Notes under the pieces: model-generated
Database searches by the model: none
Told to the model about the DNA's origin: nothing
The model's input: only the letters and a program-made list of their open reading frames with translations
Shown here: positions 32,661 through 43,832 of the stretch, one piece after another
Layout of the letters: the number at the start of each line of letters is the position of its first letter
How positions within the stretch are numbered: position 1 is the first letter of the stretch
Translations under genes and position numbers: made by a program
Source: Liopterus haemorrhoidalis
Taxonomy: Eukaryota; Arthropoda; Insecta; Coleoptera; Dytiscidae
Direction: 5' to 3'
DNA length: 64,000 bases
NCBI GenBank assembly: GCA_963971575.1
Contig: OZ020624.1
Location: 11,184,625 to 11,248,624, forward strand

Positions 32661-33587
32661 GGGAGCGAAGGGTAATTGCGAACATCGGGCAAAGCCGAAC
32701 GCCCACTTATGTCCCATGTTGGCATCACTTGGGTTTCACCGGTCATTCAGTTTGAAAGATAAGTGCGATACTTTTGCCCAGTTCAACCGTGATAAACTTA
32801 GGTAATCATTTGGAAAAGTTATGGCGACTAAAAATTTTTCGCGATATTATTACGCAGTGTGCTATATTAAGGTAAGTTGACAATATAAGTTAACATTTTG
32901 CAAAAGTTTCACAAGGGTTATGATTGCAGAGTTGTTGTCTACCTCTACGCATAGCAGCTTTGAGATATAGATGTTTGTTTATTAACTATAACCTATTACT
33001 CTATTTGGGTTTGTGACTTTTTTACTCCGTTCGGTATTACCCGCCACCTGTACAGCATTACCCGCAACCTTCTGGTAATGCCGAAATTACAATGTATTCA
33101 ATAAATGCTACATATACGTTGTGCTAATTAAACTGGGTTGCATCATTTATTAAAATTTACTTCCTTAGGGTATTCTTTGTTATCTACGGCAAGTCGCAGG
33201 ACCCTAATTAGTTTCAGAGGATCCTATACTCTTTGCGTTAGGGCATCTATCGTTCCCGCCTGCTCCCCCCAATTCAAGGAGGCGTGGACGATATCACTGA
33301 CAGTACACTCAGAATCATAACACACATTACACACATATTTGTTATTTTTGTGTGTCAACGGTCTGAGATATCTTTCTCAAACCTCGTGCAACGTTCGAAA
33401 AAAAATTATGCGCTTTAAGATTGACAATACTTAATTAAAATTACGATATCTATTTGAAGAACATTTTAAAAAATCAATACAACAAAAAATAGTTTTTAAA
33501 AAAAGAAAAAAATAAATAAGCGAATTAAAAAACTTACCAAGAGATTTATAGGTACATATACATTTAGTGTTTAAAACAGTTTTTTTG
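32661..33587. other. No gene seen; left arm of the 3.9 kb element
   Basis: Contains ATTACCCGC motifs (33040-33080) and the GGATCCTATACTC block. A 60-codon frame (33138-33320) is unsupported. Confidence 0.35.
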
Positions 33588-33790
33588 GACTTTTAGCTTC
33601 CGCAAAAATGTCTATTAAATCTTCATACCTCATTAATCTTGCTCGATCGTTTTCAACACTAATTAATGTTAAGTCACAAAACCGCTGTTGTCCTATAGTA
33701 CTACTTAGAATTTTTTTTATACTTTTTAACTTCGAAAATGTTATAGGAAATGTTAAAAAATAGTATAAAAGCTGTGCATTACATACCGTC
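33588..33790 (-). pseudogene. hAT transposase C-terminal (dimerisation) fragment, ZMYM1-like
   Basis: Minus strand reads FLTFPITFSKLKSIKKILSS then QQRFCDLTLISVENDRARL and YEDLIDIFAEAK. This is the end of the hATC dimerisation domain of ZMYM1-type hAT proteins (LTxPVTxxxxERSFSKLKxIK...RLxxLxxxSIExD). The ERS segment is deleted. Degenerate minus-strand coding may continue to about 34000. Confidence 0.6.
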
Positions 33791-34904
33791 GAAATTGGAT
33801 AAAATCCTACTATAGTCTATTAAAAATATTTGGGCAAGTTCTCTTGTTCTGCAACATAATTGAATTTTGTCCAACAATGCTGATCTAAAACTTATTAATT
33901 TTTTTATTTTATTTTTCAAACTCTTTGCTTCGGATACTACATTTTTGTTATTAATTTTTAAAATAATTTCAGTCAGTTAACGATCTTAATATTTCAATAT
34001 AATTAAATCTTAATGCAATTAACGAATCATACCTGGAGGACTTACCAAGGCGGACACAGTTTTTTAGGAGAACTATTCATCAGATTTACACTAGAACAGG
34101 AATCTGCAACCTTTTCACGTCGGGGCCGCATTTAATAACGAAATTTTATATTTTTTAGGTCGCGGGCCGCAATCAGTAACAAAATTTTTTTGGCGGTTTT
34201 AATTCCTTTTTTAATTTCTCTATTTTAAGATCTTAAGTTTTTGTTTACGTCGGTTTACATAATTTATGTCGGAGTAAAAACCCCTAATGTCAGATGTCTA
34301 ATCAGCTCGGTAATGTGTTGACTACGCTGGATATGAAAAGAAAATATTATATTTTCCTACTGGTGAGCCTACGGGGTTCAGCCGTAAGCTGAATAATGAC
34401 ATTTACACAATGACGCTAGATGATGTTTATTGGTCTTTGTCATAAACATAGATTGTTGGAGCAAAAGAAAGCGATTGTTAAATGTGCTCTGCAAGTACAT
34501 TGTTATATTTAAGAAATTCAATACCATTTTTACATTGCTAGAGTGATGATTAGTTTCTAGCGACAATATTCAGATTTCAAATTTTGGGTATGTGCAGCTT
34601 TCAGATGGTTCTCCAAACTATGGCTCTACAAACGTTCCCCGGGCCGGTTTAATTTGCCAGTCGGCTACTACAAGATACTCTTCAAAACATGTCGTATTAC
34701 ATCCTTTGCCTTATTATTATTCGTGTTATTTTTTATAAACTATCAATTAAAACAGCCTTAAGGGGATCCTACACTGTACACGCAAAGAAATCACTGTATT
34801 TATATTTCAGATAAAGGTTAATTATTATTTATGTGCATATGGTCTCAATACCTCTAATCTGTTAATTGATTTAGTTGTCGTCTGTTTAAGCAGTTTCTGT
34901 CAAT
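33791..34904. other. No gene seen; hAT end fragment
   Basis: At 34096-34180 a hAT-like terminus (CAGGAATCTGCAACCTTTTC, GGGGCCGCATTTAATAACG) is visible; CCGGGCCGGTTTAATTTGCC at 34640 may be part of the other end. Confidence 0.4.
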
Positions 34905-35340
34905 CGCCCCATATTTTGGCTGCGCCCGAGGCAAAGTGCCTCCCAAAACCGGCGCCCCATTATTGGCCGCGCCCGGGGAAAAACATCCTACAAAAGTTGC
35001 GCCCTATTCTTTGACTGCGCTCGAGGCAAAAGCGCCCCTACGAAAGTTGCGGTTGGTGGCGCTGTATTCCGGACGGTGTCCCGAGTCAGAGCCGCTTGTT
35101 GGGATTTTGCCGTGGGCGCAGCAAAATATGGGGCGCAACTTTCGTGGGGGCGTTTTTGCCTCGGTCGCAGCCAAAGAATGGGGCGCCGCTTTCGTAGGAT
35201 GTTTTCCCCGGGCGCGGCTAAAATATGGGGCGCTAGTTTTGGGAGGCACTTTGCCCCGGGCGCAGCCAAAATATGGGGCGCTAGTTTTGGGAGGCACTTT
35301 GCACGGGCGCAGCCAAAATATGGGGCGCCACTTAACCCCT
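34905..35340. repeat. GC-rich imperfect palindrome with 48-bp tandem units
   Basis: Arms 34905-35053 and about 35133-35280 are collinear inverted copies. A 48-bp unit (GGGGCGCTAGTTTTGGGAGG, CACTTTG, GGGCGCAGCCAAAATAT) is repeated at the right end, extending to 35340. G+C is far above the flanks. Overlapping frames on both strands (97-147 codons) are by-products of the stop-poor GC sequence, not genes. Confidence 0.8.
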
Positions 35341-35374
35341 TCAAATATAAAAAAAAATATTTATTTAAAAAAAC

Positions 35375-35770
35375 ACTAAAAATGACTTAGTTCCAACCCT
35401 TTAATGACTTTTTTTTTTTTATTTATTCAAAGGAATACTAAAATTAACTTAATCCACCCCTTAAAATACAAAATTTTAAATTTATTTTAAAAAACTAATA
35501 TGTATATAATCCAACTCTAAAATACATTTTTTATTTATTTATTCAAAAGAACACTTAAATTTACTTAAGCCAACCCTTAAAAAACATTTTTTATTTATAT
35601 AGTCAAAAGAGCACTAAATTTTACTTAATATAACTCTTAAAATACAATTTCTTTTTAATCAAATAATCACGAAAATTTTCTTAAGCCAACCCTTAAAATA
35701 CAATTTTTTTATTTATTCTAATTCCCACCAAAATGTACTTAATCCAACTCTTAAAATAATCATTTTCAAT
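35375..35770. repeat. AT-rich ~62-bp degenerate tandem array
   Basis: About six units, each with ACTTAATCCAACCCTTAAAA, then ACATTTTTTATTTATT, then AAAAGAACAC. Confidence 0.75.
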
Positions 35771-35804
35771 TTTAAACAAAAGAAGACTCTAGCTCTTATA
35801 GTTA

Positions 35805-35925
35805 TGGCCCAATTGTGTACGGCCCGAATTGTCCATCGCCCCAGTTGTTAATGGCCCCAGTTGTGAAAAGCCCCAATTGTGAACGGCCCGAATTGTCTTA
35901 CTGCCCCAGTTGTCTGGTTACCATT
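35805..35925. repeat. ~18-bp tandem array, GGCCCCAATTGTGAAC
   Basis: Six to seven units of (G/C)GCCC(C/G)AATTGTNNA(C/T), e.g. GGCCCGAATTGTCCATC and GGCCCCAGTTGTGAAAA. Confidence 0.8.
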
Positions 35926-36540
35926 CTGATCTTAAAAATTAGGATAAATTAATTAAGAAGATTTAAAAAGACCGGTAAATAAATTATAAATGATTTTTTC
36001 CCTCTAAAATATTTTAAAATCTTATGTTTATACTGAAATAATCTATGAAATAAATCTTCCGAAAGATAATAATGACCTTGGATAAGTTTTGTCACTTTTC
36101 TTACTTGACTGTACTTGGGGCGGAGTTTTATAGATTCATACTTCTGTCCGCTAGAGGCAGCATATTTTCAATTAAAAAAAATCATTTTGACTATTCGAAT
36201 TTTGCAGTACTACTAACTAATATAAGTCACAGTTGTGTATGTATGTGCAATCGACACATTAAACTTTGCTTGCATTGTGTATTTTTTTCATTTTTTTTTG
36301 TTTTTCTTTACTTTCAAATTGCTTACTTTGCAAGTGCAATTATTCATAAACAGGAAGGAATTTAAGAAAAAACAATCAACAGGATCAAAGATTTATATAT
36401 TATCTTTACATATGTTTTTGTTAAATTTTGATCAGTTGATTAGCGTAGGTAAAATCCGACAAGTCCTAACATGTGTTTTACGTTCCGCGCGGACCGAGTA
36501 TAGGATCCTCTTAAGTGTTCGCAATTACCCTTCGCTCCCC
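35926..36540. other. No gene seen; right arm of the 3.9 kb element
   Basis: AT-rich with unsupported frames at 36072-36365 and 36235-36543; both are hydrophobic and T-rich. Ends in the inverted terminus. Confidence 0.4.
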
Positions 36541-37632
36541 TAAGGGTCAAATATTTTAATCACGAAAATTTTCGATGTCGAGTTTGACTGATGACACGTG
36601 CCATGGTCCAGGGAATCCAAAAAACCTATTTACGAAATGCCATCCGTAGTATGTGTGGGTGCGTTGGTGTGTGCGTTCGTTACTGCGTGCGTACGTGTAT
36701 GTGTGTGTGTGTGTACACGATACCTCAAGACTAGTTTAACTTAGATTGTTCGTTCTGGAACTAAAAAATTTGGGAAGAAGCCTATTTTTTTTATGAAGAT
36801 CCAAAACCGGAAACGGAAGTTATTAAACTTTAAAATTTACAAACCGTAACTAGTAAACCAAGCCTTAAACAAAAATTTGCTTAGAACATAATTTGATGTA
36901 TTTATGAAGATTTACCTAATTTTTTTAAGGTCGGGCAGGTCTAGTGTAGATCTCCCTTCGCCACTGATTAGTGTTATTATGGTCAACTTTGGTCATCAAA
37001 TTTTTTTCCAACTGACACATGGCGTTTTTGGGAAAAATCGTATTCCCTCTACCTTGATACATTGTATATATGAATTCTAAATATGTTTCACAGGCCAGAT
37101 TGAGTTGGATTGGGGACCAGATATTTAAAAATCTCAGGGGACGGGTGGGCGAAATTCTGAAAATCATTTGTGAACTTGGGGAAGAAATTCTGAAAATCAA
37201 TTAAGGACAGGAGGAGTGGAGAATTTCCGAAAAACTTTTGGGGAAGGGGGAGTGTGACTCTAAAAAAACAAGGGGCAGAAATTTCATGCGAGCCATTTGA
37301 AACTTATTGTTGGGTCCGATTAGGCCCGCGGGCCGTACGCTGGACACCATTGCAATATATGGATCAAAAAGTGTCCCCCCAAATATTTTACCAACCAGCC
37401 GCTACTGGCTATAAGCTTGGAATAGTTACGGATGTTCCAATACTACTTATACGATACCAGTATCGATATTTTTCATTCGATATCGCGATTTTAGTATCGA
37501 GTAATCTTCCGATACTTTACGTACATTGGACCCAGTATCGTATTAAATCTTTTTTTTCTAACAATATTGTATAATTTATATTTTGTAAATAATTTATCTT
37601 GTCTGTAGTAGCGACGTCAGTTCCTTCAGAGC
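36541..37632. other. No gene seen; GT repeat and hAT scraps
   Basis: Holds a (GT)n tract at 36690-36715 and, at 37310-37355, a hAT-like end (CCCGCGGGCCGTACGCTGGA, CACCATTG). The frame at 37254-37574 spans these repeats and is not a gene. Confidence 0.4.
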
Positions 37633-38225
37633 TAGGGTGCCCAGATTTTAGTGAAGGGAAACCGGGACACAGGGAAAAAAAAAGAAGGTCTGCACCTCCC
37701 AGATCCAAGTGAAGAGCAAAAAAAAGGTCTCCACCTCCCAAATCAAAGTGAAGAGCAAAAAAAAAAAACAGCTGTGGCCACCACAGGACCGACCGCCATC
37801 ATAAAGTACTTGTATAAAATGCATTCTAGCAGCAGAGTAGAAATAACTTCGCCTAATATTTTCTAACAGAGATATTATTTATCATGACCATGGAAACGTT
37901 ACATAAAAGTATGAAAAAATTTTCGAAATTTTTTGTTTTATCAAAAAACGCCTAAAATAAAAGTTATTAGTTATTGCATTTATAGCAACTTTTGTTCAAT
38001 AAATTTTTTCTAAATATTTTTCTGTTGCTAAATATTCGCAAAAATCTTAAAATCGGCACCAGTAAACTCCAATTTATAGTCAACCGATTTTTACCAAAAG
38101 TTGACCAACTCGTGTCATTGATGTCAAAAGCTTATATATGCAGTTTCATAAAAATCTTTTTAGCCTAATTTGCTCTGCACGTGTACACAGACAGACAGAC
38201 GGACAGACAGACGGACAGACGGACG

Positions 38226-38256
<31 letters not shown>

Positions 38257-38526
38257 CGACAGACATCATGCTAAAAATAGTCAAAACGTTATGTAGGGAC
38301 CTCAATTCGTGGAGACATCGAAATCTCGAAATGTCAAAATCGGTATGATCACAATACCTCCCTTATATATGTTAACGGTAGGTAAAAAAGGTCCTCACCT
38401 CCCAAATTCAAAGTGAAGAGCAAAAAAAAATAAATAAAATGCTTACCTCAAAAACCGGGACAATCGACCGTCCCGAGAACAATTTTCGGGACAATTGACC
38501 TAAAACCGGGACGGATGGTCACTCTA
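37633..38526. mobile_element. hAT MITE, TIR TAGGGTGCCCAGAT / TAGAGTGACCATCC
   Basis: 894 bp with exact 8-bp duplication TTCAGAGC (37625-37632, 38527-38534). Both ends carry CCGGGACA motifs and dyad-module units (37675-37765, 38388-38435). Between lies unrelated sequence with the GACAGACG microsatellite, so it hosts another repeat. Confidence 0.85.
38188..38268. repeat. (ACAGACGG)n microsatellite
   Basis: Mixed ACAG and ACGG units, about 20 in a row. Confidence 0.9.
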
Positions 38527-39077
38527 TTCAGAGCGCTTGTTTGCGAAAGCAGGAGCCGCTCATGACAGAAGTATGTAGGGTTCTGGGCAAAAGGATTACT
38601 AAACTGCTTTTGTCGGTGCTTGCAATGAAGAAGAGTGGAGTGTTTAAATATATTTTAAACAATCTCTCAGATCTATAGGCGCCATTGTCTTTTTTAGGCA
38701 CCATTTTTTATCATTTTTAGGCTTTTGTAGGTATGACCAAAAAACCCTTATACCTTCATTTTGTCGTCTGTCTGTCTGTTCGGTAAAAATTGTAGCCAAA
38801 CGGCTAAATCTAGAGAGTTGAAATTTGGCATGCTTATACAACTCGTTGACCCACCCATAGGAAAAATACCACAACATCTAAAAAACATATCCCCCTAAAA
38901 ATATAAACAAATATGTGCTCACCGAAAAAAAATTTTTTTTAGTAGGGTATCAAATGAAATCCCTTAGTACGTAGATTAACGATCAAAATTTTATTTATTA
39001 AATTATTTTGAGGCGATTTTTGCCAAAATTGTGCAAAATAATTTTTGTCCCACATCCTGTAGCCCAGATGGTTTAAA
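38527..39077. other. No gene seen
   Basis: AT-rich, with a short GTCTGTCTGTCTG tract at 38766. A 77-codon minus-strand frame (38644-38877) is unsupported. Confidence 0.35.
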
Positions 39078-39235
39078 CTAGTGCTGGGAACCGAAACCGG
39101 TTTTTCGGGTACCCGGTTCCGAATGCCCGGTTCCGGATACCTTGTTTCGGATAACCGGTTTCGGATACCCGGTTTCAGATACCCGGCTTCGAATACCCGG
39201 TTCCAGATACGCGATTCCGTGATATTCCCTGATTC
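39078..39235. repeat. 14-bp minisatellite GGATACCCGGTTTC
   Basis: About nine diverged units following GTGCTGGGAACCGAAACCGG. A second array of the same unit is at 40840-41085. Confidence 0.8.
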
Positions 39236-39388
39236 AAACTTGATATTTAGTACAGGAGTACCAGATTTTTAAAATTCCAAAATTTTACGATAGTACCTAC
39301 TTAGGAATTTCCAAAATCCAAACATCTTGTGTTACATGAAAACGAGATACTTATTTAGAATTTAGAGTATTCATTCATATTTTGTCTT

Positions 39389-39660
39389 TTATAATGACAA
39401 CAAATCCTTCGCCTCGCAAATCCTAGCGCCGGCCCTGGTACAGAGTCTGACTATTGGAGAATTTTGATAAGAATTCGTGTTCGCAAAAGGTATACAAAGA
39501 AGCGAAGAAGATCGCGTATTGTACACTGGAACATTAATAGTGATTAAATTTTGAAGTTCAACACATGATAATAGATTATTAAGAATTTTATGCAGAATTT
39601 TCATGTCAGTCAAAGTGCGACAATCCTTTAGTGTGAGAAAATTAAACTCTGCGCAACATA
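39389..39660 (-). pseudogene. LINE ORF2 C-terminal fragment
   Basis: Minus strand reads DCRTLTDMKILHKILNNLLS, then NVPVYNTRSSSLLCIPFANT and NSPIVRLC. This is the C-terminal tail shared by CR1/Jockey-type ORF2 proteins (R..D..FL.KLLNG.I..P.LL......P..R......F......NSP..R). It is cut on its 5' side at 39683 by a hAT MITE. No reverse transcriptase core remains. Confidence 0.5.
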
Positions 39661-39682
39661 TGTATATTATAATTGATAAAGT

Positions 39683-40640
39683 CATGGCCGGATTTAGTGT
39701 TAGGGGGGCCTGAAGCACAAATGAAAAGTGGGCCCCTAAAAAAAAATGTCTTGACTTTAATTTCTTTTTGTTAGTAGAGGTTTAAATACAATAAACTGAA
39801 AATTGTAATTAGTTACACCTATGAAATCTTTAAAGAAAATTGAAATAAAATCTTTTTCTAATTTTTTATTACAAAAACAAAGTTACTGAAAGAGAACAGA
39901 AAAGATTTAAATTTAAAAAAAAACAGAAAATAATATATACATAGATTACAACAGCACATTAGCACCAGGGTTATAAACATCCGAAACAATAAAATAACTT
40001 CTTACGGTAAGAAGTCAATTATTATTAAAAAGTAGACAATTTTATAATAATTATTTTTAAACCCTTACAGCATTTTTTAAAATGCTGTAAGGGTTTACCA
40101 TTTTTACCATCCATTCATAATTGTCTTATCATAAAAAAAATAATAAGAAAGTGATTTCAAGATATTTTGGCAGCTAGTTAAATTAGTGGTACTTGAGGAT
40201 ATTTATTTATTCTATTCATATTGTCACGTTCGATATCCGATGCGGCCCTATTCTTCCCATCTGGTAACAGTTAAAGTCATAAATAAAAACAGCCTATGTA
40301 GTCAAGTTGACCTTTTCTTTCTTCTGAAACACTTGTTTCTTCAAACATTCGTAAAATAAAATATCAGATTTTAACCAGAAATTGAAAAAAAATTTGGTTA
40401 TTTTGAAATAAAACTAAACTAAGCTTGAACTCAGAACAGAACTTGAAGAAAAAAAAAATGATGTATTTGTATTATGTTTCTAATGTATGTATTTTATACT
40501 GTAAAACAAATTTTGATTTTTTTTTTCTAAAATTATCAGGCCCCACCGCAAAAAATTATGTAAGTTGGTTGGAAGTGGGCCCCTCAGCCCTGGTGAACTT
40601 GAAGCGGCCGCTTATCCCGCACTGCTAGAATCCGGACCTG
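39683..40640. mobile_element. hAT MITE, TIR CATGGCCGGATTTAG
   Basis: 958 bp; right end CTAGAATCCGGACCTG; 8-bp flanks GATAAAGT and GATACAGT (7 of 8 match). Both ends carry GGGCCCC runs (GTGGGCCCCTAAA, GTGGGCCCCTCAG). Non-coding. Confidence 0.7.
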
Positions 40641-40839
40641 GATACAGTTGTAATATTTCAAAAATATATATTATAAAAAAACTGTTTAGAATTAAAATAA
40701 CGATTACTATTTTTTTTTGTTTCTATTCAAAATTGAAAATGTATTTAACAAAAACCGTACGTAGTAGATGCACGTCAGCAAGTATTACTTAACGTATCTC
40801 AATCACAATAACCATAACTGTTATGATGCTGGAAACCGA

Positions 40840-41085
40840 AACATGTTTAACGGGTATCCGGTTCTGGGTTTCTGGTAAAACCGGTACGAAATTTTGAAGT
40901 AACCCGGTTCCGATTACCTGATTCCGGATACCCGGTTCCGATTGCCCGGTTCTGATTACCCGGTTTCGGATACCCGGTACCGATTATCCGGTTCCGGGTA
41001 CCCGGTTTTGATTACCCGGTTCTGATTACCCGGTTTCGGATACCCGGTTCCGATTACCCGGTTCCGATTAGTAGTTCCGATGTAA
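40840..41085. repeat. 14-bp minisatellite GGATACCCGGTTCC, second array
   Basis: About fifteen units alternating GATTACCCGGTTC(C/T) and GGATACCCGGTTCC, after CTGGAAACCGAAACATG. Same orientation as 39078. Confidence 0.85.
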
Positions 41086-41237
41086 TATTTACTAAGTGAG
41101 CATATTTCAGAAGTGCGGGAGTTCGGCGGGCACCGTGGGACAAATGGGGGGGGGGGGTAAAATTTAAACAAAAATATTAATGCAATTTAAAATTTTAATT
41201 TTCATAAAAAAAAAAATACATAATATCAAAGTGATAA

Positions 41238-41543
41238 TTAATGCGATATTTGACAATGAAAATTCGTGGCCAATTCGTTGTAATGTGGGACATAAGTAGA
41301 ATTTCCAGTTCTCAGGCATTGGTCCAAATGAACGTCAGTGAGGCCTGTTCGGTATTTTGATTTTAAGTATTTCATACTAGAAAACATACATTCACAAGCA
41401 TATGTCGACGGGCAGAGAGACTTCAATTTTAAAGCACATTTTCTAAACAATGGGTAGCTATTCCCATTCACCAAGTTCCAGAATTTTTCTTCGTTACGAT
41501 GTGATTTTAATTCAATGTTATTTGTTATATTTATAACTTCCAA
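41238..41543 (-). pseudogene. hAT transposase C-terminal fragment, ZBED5/FAM200-like
   Basis: Minus-strand frame with FWNLVNGNSYPLFRKCALKL, then FGST-like CPSTYACECMFSSMKYLKSK and YRTGLTDVHLDQCLR. This is the hATC dimerisation domain (CE..FS.MK..KSK.R..LTD.HL...LR). Only the last ~100 residues are present. Confidence 0.7.
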
Positions 41544-41577
41544 TTCTAGCGCCCTAGGGAAAAGGGCGCCACATTGC

Positions 41578-41665
41578 GAAGGTGAGGACCTTTTCTTTGG
41601 CTCATCATTTAGATTTTGGGAGGTGAGAACCTTGTTTTTTGCTTATCACTTACATTTATTTGCCA
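41578..41665. repeat. ~40-bp dyad module, two units (reverse)
   Basis: GTGAGGACCTTTTCTTTGGC then TCATCATTTAGATTTTGGGA and GTGAGAACCTTG. Sits between GGGAAAAGGGCGCC and CAAGGGCGCCAAAACACAG, hAT-like GGCGCC sequences. Confidence 0.75.
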
Positions 41666-41888
41666 AGGGCGCCAAAACACAGTTTTGCCCCTAGCGCAAG
41701 TTTTCCTTACTGAATGCGCTGTTTCCCGAATTTTTTTAGAGGCAATATTTGTCCCGAATTCGGATTTTTTGTACCGAATTGTCTCGAATTTTAGAAAAGG
41801 TACTTATTTCCAATATTTATTTTAAATATATTTCAACTAATGTTATTTTTACAAAAATTGTTATTTTTACTAAAAAAAATCTACCGAA

Positions 41889-42104
41889 ATGGTATTTTCC
41901 TTGATGAACAGCTTTTGGACAAGTGACAAGACTAAACTTGATGTAGACACATTAAAACTAATATTACTGATTAAAGTAAATTATGAAGAAAACTGTGCGG
42001 ATTTTTATAAAATGCTTCAAAGCAAAAAAGGCCTCAAATATAACCATAGTCGGAAAACTATAAAAAGTTTGCGACGAGGTGTATTCAAGTTATTTACAAA
42101 ATAA
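41889..42104 (+). pseudogene. hAT transposase C-terminal fragment
   Basis: Reads MVFSLMNSFWTSDKTKLDVD, then LILLIKVNYEENCADFYKML. This is the hATC domain end (VFS.M...WT..R..L.V..LK..L....N....C..FY). Preceding DNA (41705-41800) with repeated CCGAATT(C/G) is non-coding repeat. Confidence 0.65.
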
Positions 42105-42376
42105 ATATAACAATCTGTTCCAGAAAGTAATTTTAATTCTGCGGGAGCCGACCTTTGACGAGATCTCCGCTCCCCACTCTGACATACATAAGTAGGTCAT
42201 AGTGGCGAGGCGATATAAACGCAATAAAGCTGGCAAATTATTATCAAAGGTTTGCGGCAACTAATCAAAGGTTTTTATTGCCCCTAACAATATGTCCCCC
42301 TCTAGTCTTAGACAATAGACAATCACTTTTAGTAAGTGCATTATTTTTCAGTGTTCTGAGTTTAGTCAGTTGTAAT

Positions 42377-42911
42377 CAGTGATGGGCGTTTACGTGTAAA
42401 CATCAGTTGTTTACATATACATGTAAACAAAGTCAACAACATGTAAACAGCGTCTACATGTCAACACACGTAAAATTTTTAAATAGTGAGGTTAAGGCGT
42501 TCATATGTCGTGTTGTCCTGTCAATTTAGGGACGCTAATAACAAAATAGTAGTAATATTCGTATGTTAAAGTGTGTTATACATAATATATAACAAAATGA
42601 GTGGTGGGCCTATAAGAAACACTCATGAAAACAAATTAATAATTTTAATTATATGCAACCTTTTTAAAATATACGTAATACTAATAAGAACGTTCATTTT
42701 GATACCTTATTAAGTAATTAAATAGATTGTTTTATTAAAAAAATAAGCTTACACGAATGACAGAAGGTAATGCGCATGCGCAGTAAGTGTTTACATGTTT
42801 ATCTTGTTTACGTCGAAAAAAATATTTTTGTTTACATCATTTGTTTACACGTAAACAGTGGTGTAAATTTACGTGCCCAGACTACGTATGTAGTCTACGC
42901 GCCCATCACTG
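42377..42911. mobile_element. hAT MITE, TIR CAGTGATGGGCG, copy 1
   Basis: 535 bp, right end CGCCCATCACTG, exact 8-bp duplication GTTGTAAT (42369-42376, 42912-42919). Many GTTTAC/GTAAAC motifs near both ends. Same family as 58505-59221. Confidence 0.95.
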
Positions 42912-42919
42912 GTTGTAAT

Positions 42920-43369
42920 AAATTTTTTGCAGTAGTGATAGTGTATGACTTTAATAATAATATTATTATTGTACTAATATCTGCTTACTGTTGTTAGTGC
43001 TTAATTATTGATGTTCAAAATTATTACTGGTGATCAAAACTGTGACTTTGACCAGAGGTCTGCTCCAGGCGCCAAAATATCACCGCACGGCCCGGCTTAA
43101 CGCAAAGTTGAACTATTGAACTTTTAAAAAGCATATTTTTCATTGCGTTGTTTACAATTGTTTTTGTGTCGAGTTTGGTTATATTTCTACGTTTCTTGAA
43201 TATTTTTACAAATATAATCGTGTTATTTAATCTGCGTTATAGTTACTGATTTATTTTTGATAAGTTGCAAATTATTTTTTTAAATATATTCATTATATAA
43301 TCATACGGTATAATGTTATTGGAAAATACATAGAAACTTTAAAATAGAGTATAAATTTTCATAACGCTT
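42920..43369. other. No gene seen
   Basis: AT-rich sequence. CGCCAAAATATCACCGCACG near 43070 suggests another GGCGCC-type hAT scrap. Confidence 0.3.
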
Positions 43370-43495
43370 AGTACAACGCCTCCCCACCACTTTAGCTGCG
43401 CGAGATCCCCTTTTCATTTTAAACCATCTAAACAACGCTTCCCCGCCATTTTAGCTGTGCGAGATTCCATTTTCATTTTGAATCGTCTGTACATT
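43370..43495. repeat. ~60-bp tandem duplication
   Basis: Two diverged copies of ACAACGC(C/T)TCCCC(A/G)CCA, TTTAGCTG(C/T)GCGAGATNCC and TTTTCATTTTNAANC. Confidence 0.75.
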
Positions 43496-43748
43496 TGGCA
43501 ACGATGTACCTGTTTCGTCAGGACAAATGAACACATTTGGCGCATGCATAGTAGAAAATAGCTAAAATGCACTTTTACCGAAAATTATAAACTTTTTGTA
43601 CAACCTAACCTAAAATATGTTGTTTTTGCCAGTTCAAAAGTTCAATTTTTCGCCAATAGATAACTCTACAAGTTTTGCGTTAGTAAGTTTCACAACTTTT
43701 AAAATGCACAAGCGCAATAAAATCTCTGACGCAAGGCTCCATTTTATA

Positions 43749-43832
43749 ATCACCCTGTATACCACGGTTGCCAGATGTCCCGAATTTCGCGGGACGTCCC
43801 GCTTTTTAAACAAAAATAGACTGTCCTGCGCG
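43749..43832. mobile_element. Fragment of CCCGAAT/CGGGAC repeat family
   Basis: GGTTGCCAGATGTCCCGAAT, then CGCGGGACGTCCCGC; the matching continuation GCGCGGGACAGCTAAAATCC lies after the inserted hAT element at 44656, so this is the outer element. Confidence 0.5.

Larger units (their letters stand above)
32660..36540. mobile_element. 3.9 kb element, TIR AGGGGAGCGAAGGGTAATTG (approx.), TA flanks
   Basis: Left GGGGAGCGAAGGGTAATTGC and right GCAATTACCCTTCGCTCCCC are perfect inverted repeats (about 25 bp with GAAC), flanked by TA at 32658 and 36541. Inside: a hAT scrap, a GC-rich palindrome, two tandem arrays, and paired GGATCCTATACTC/ GAGTATAGGATCC blocks (33220, 36496). No transposase of its own; superfamily unassigned. 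Confidence 0.6.

Noticed and set aside
34936..35390. Several 97-147 codon frames on both strands in the GC-rich repeat
   Set aside because: They overlap on both strands, follow the 48-bp repeat, and have no domain; open frames are expected in stop-poor GC DNA.
31678..36966. hAT element bounded by CAGTGGCGGCTG and CCTTCGCCACTG
   Set aside because: Only eight terminal bases agree and the 8-bp flanks (GCTATAAG, ATTAGTGT) do not match.
38188..38268. CRISPR-like or other regular array
   Set aside because: It is a simple GACAGACG microsatellite; no spacers.
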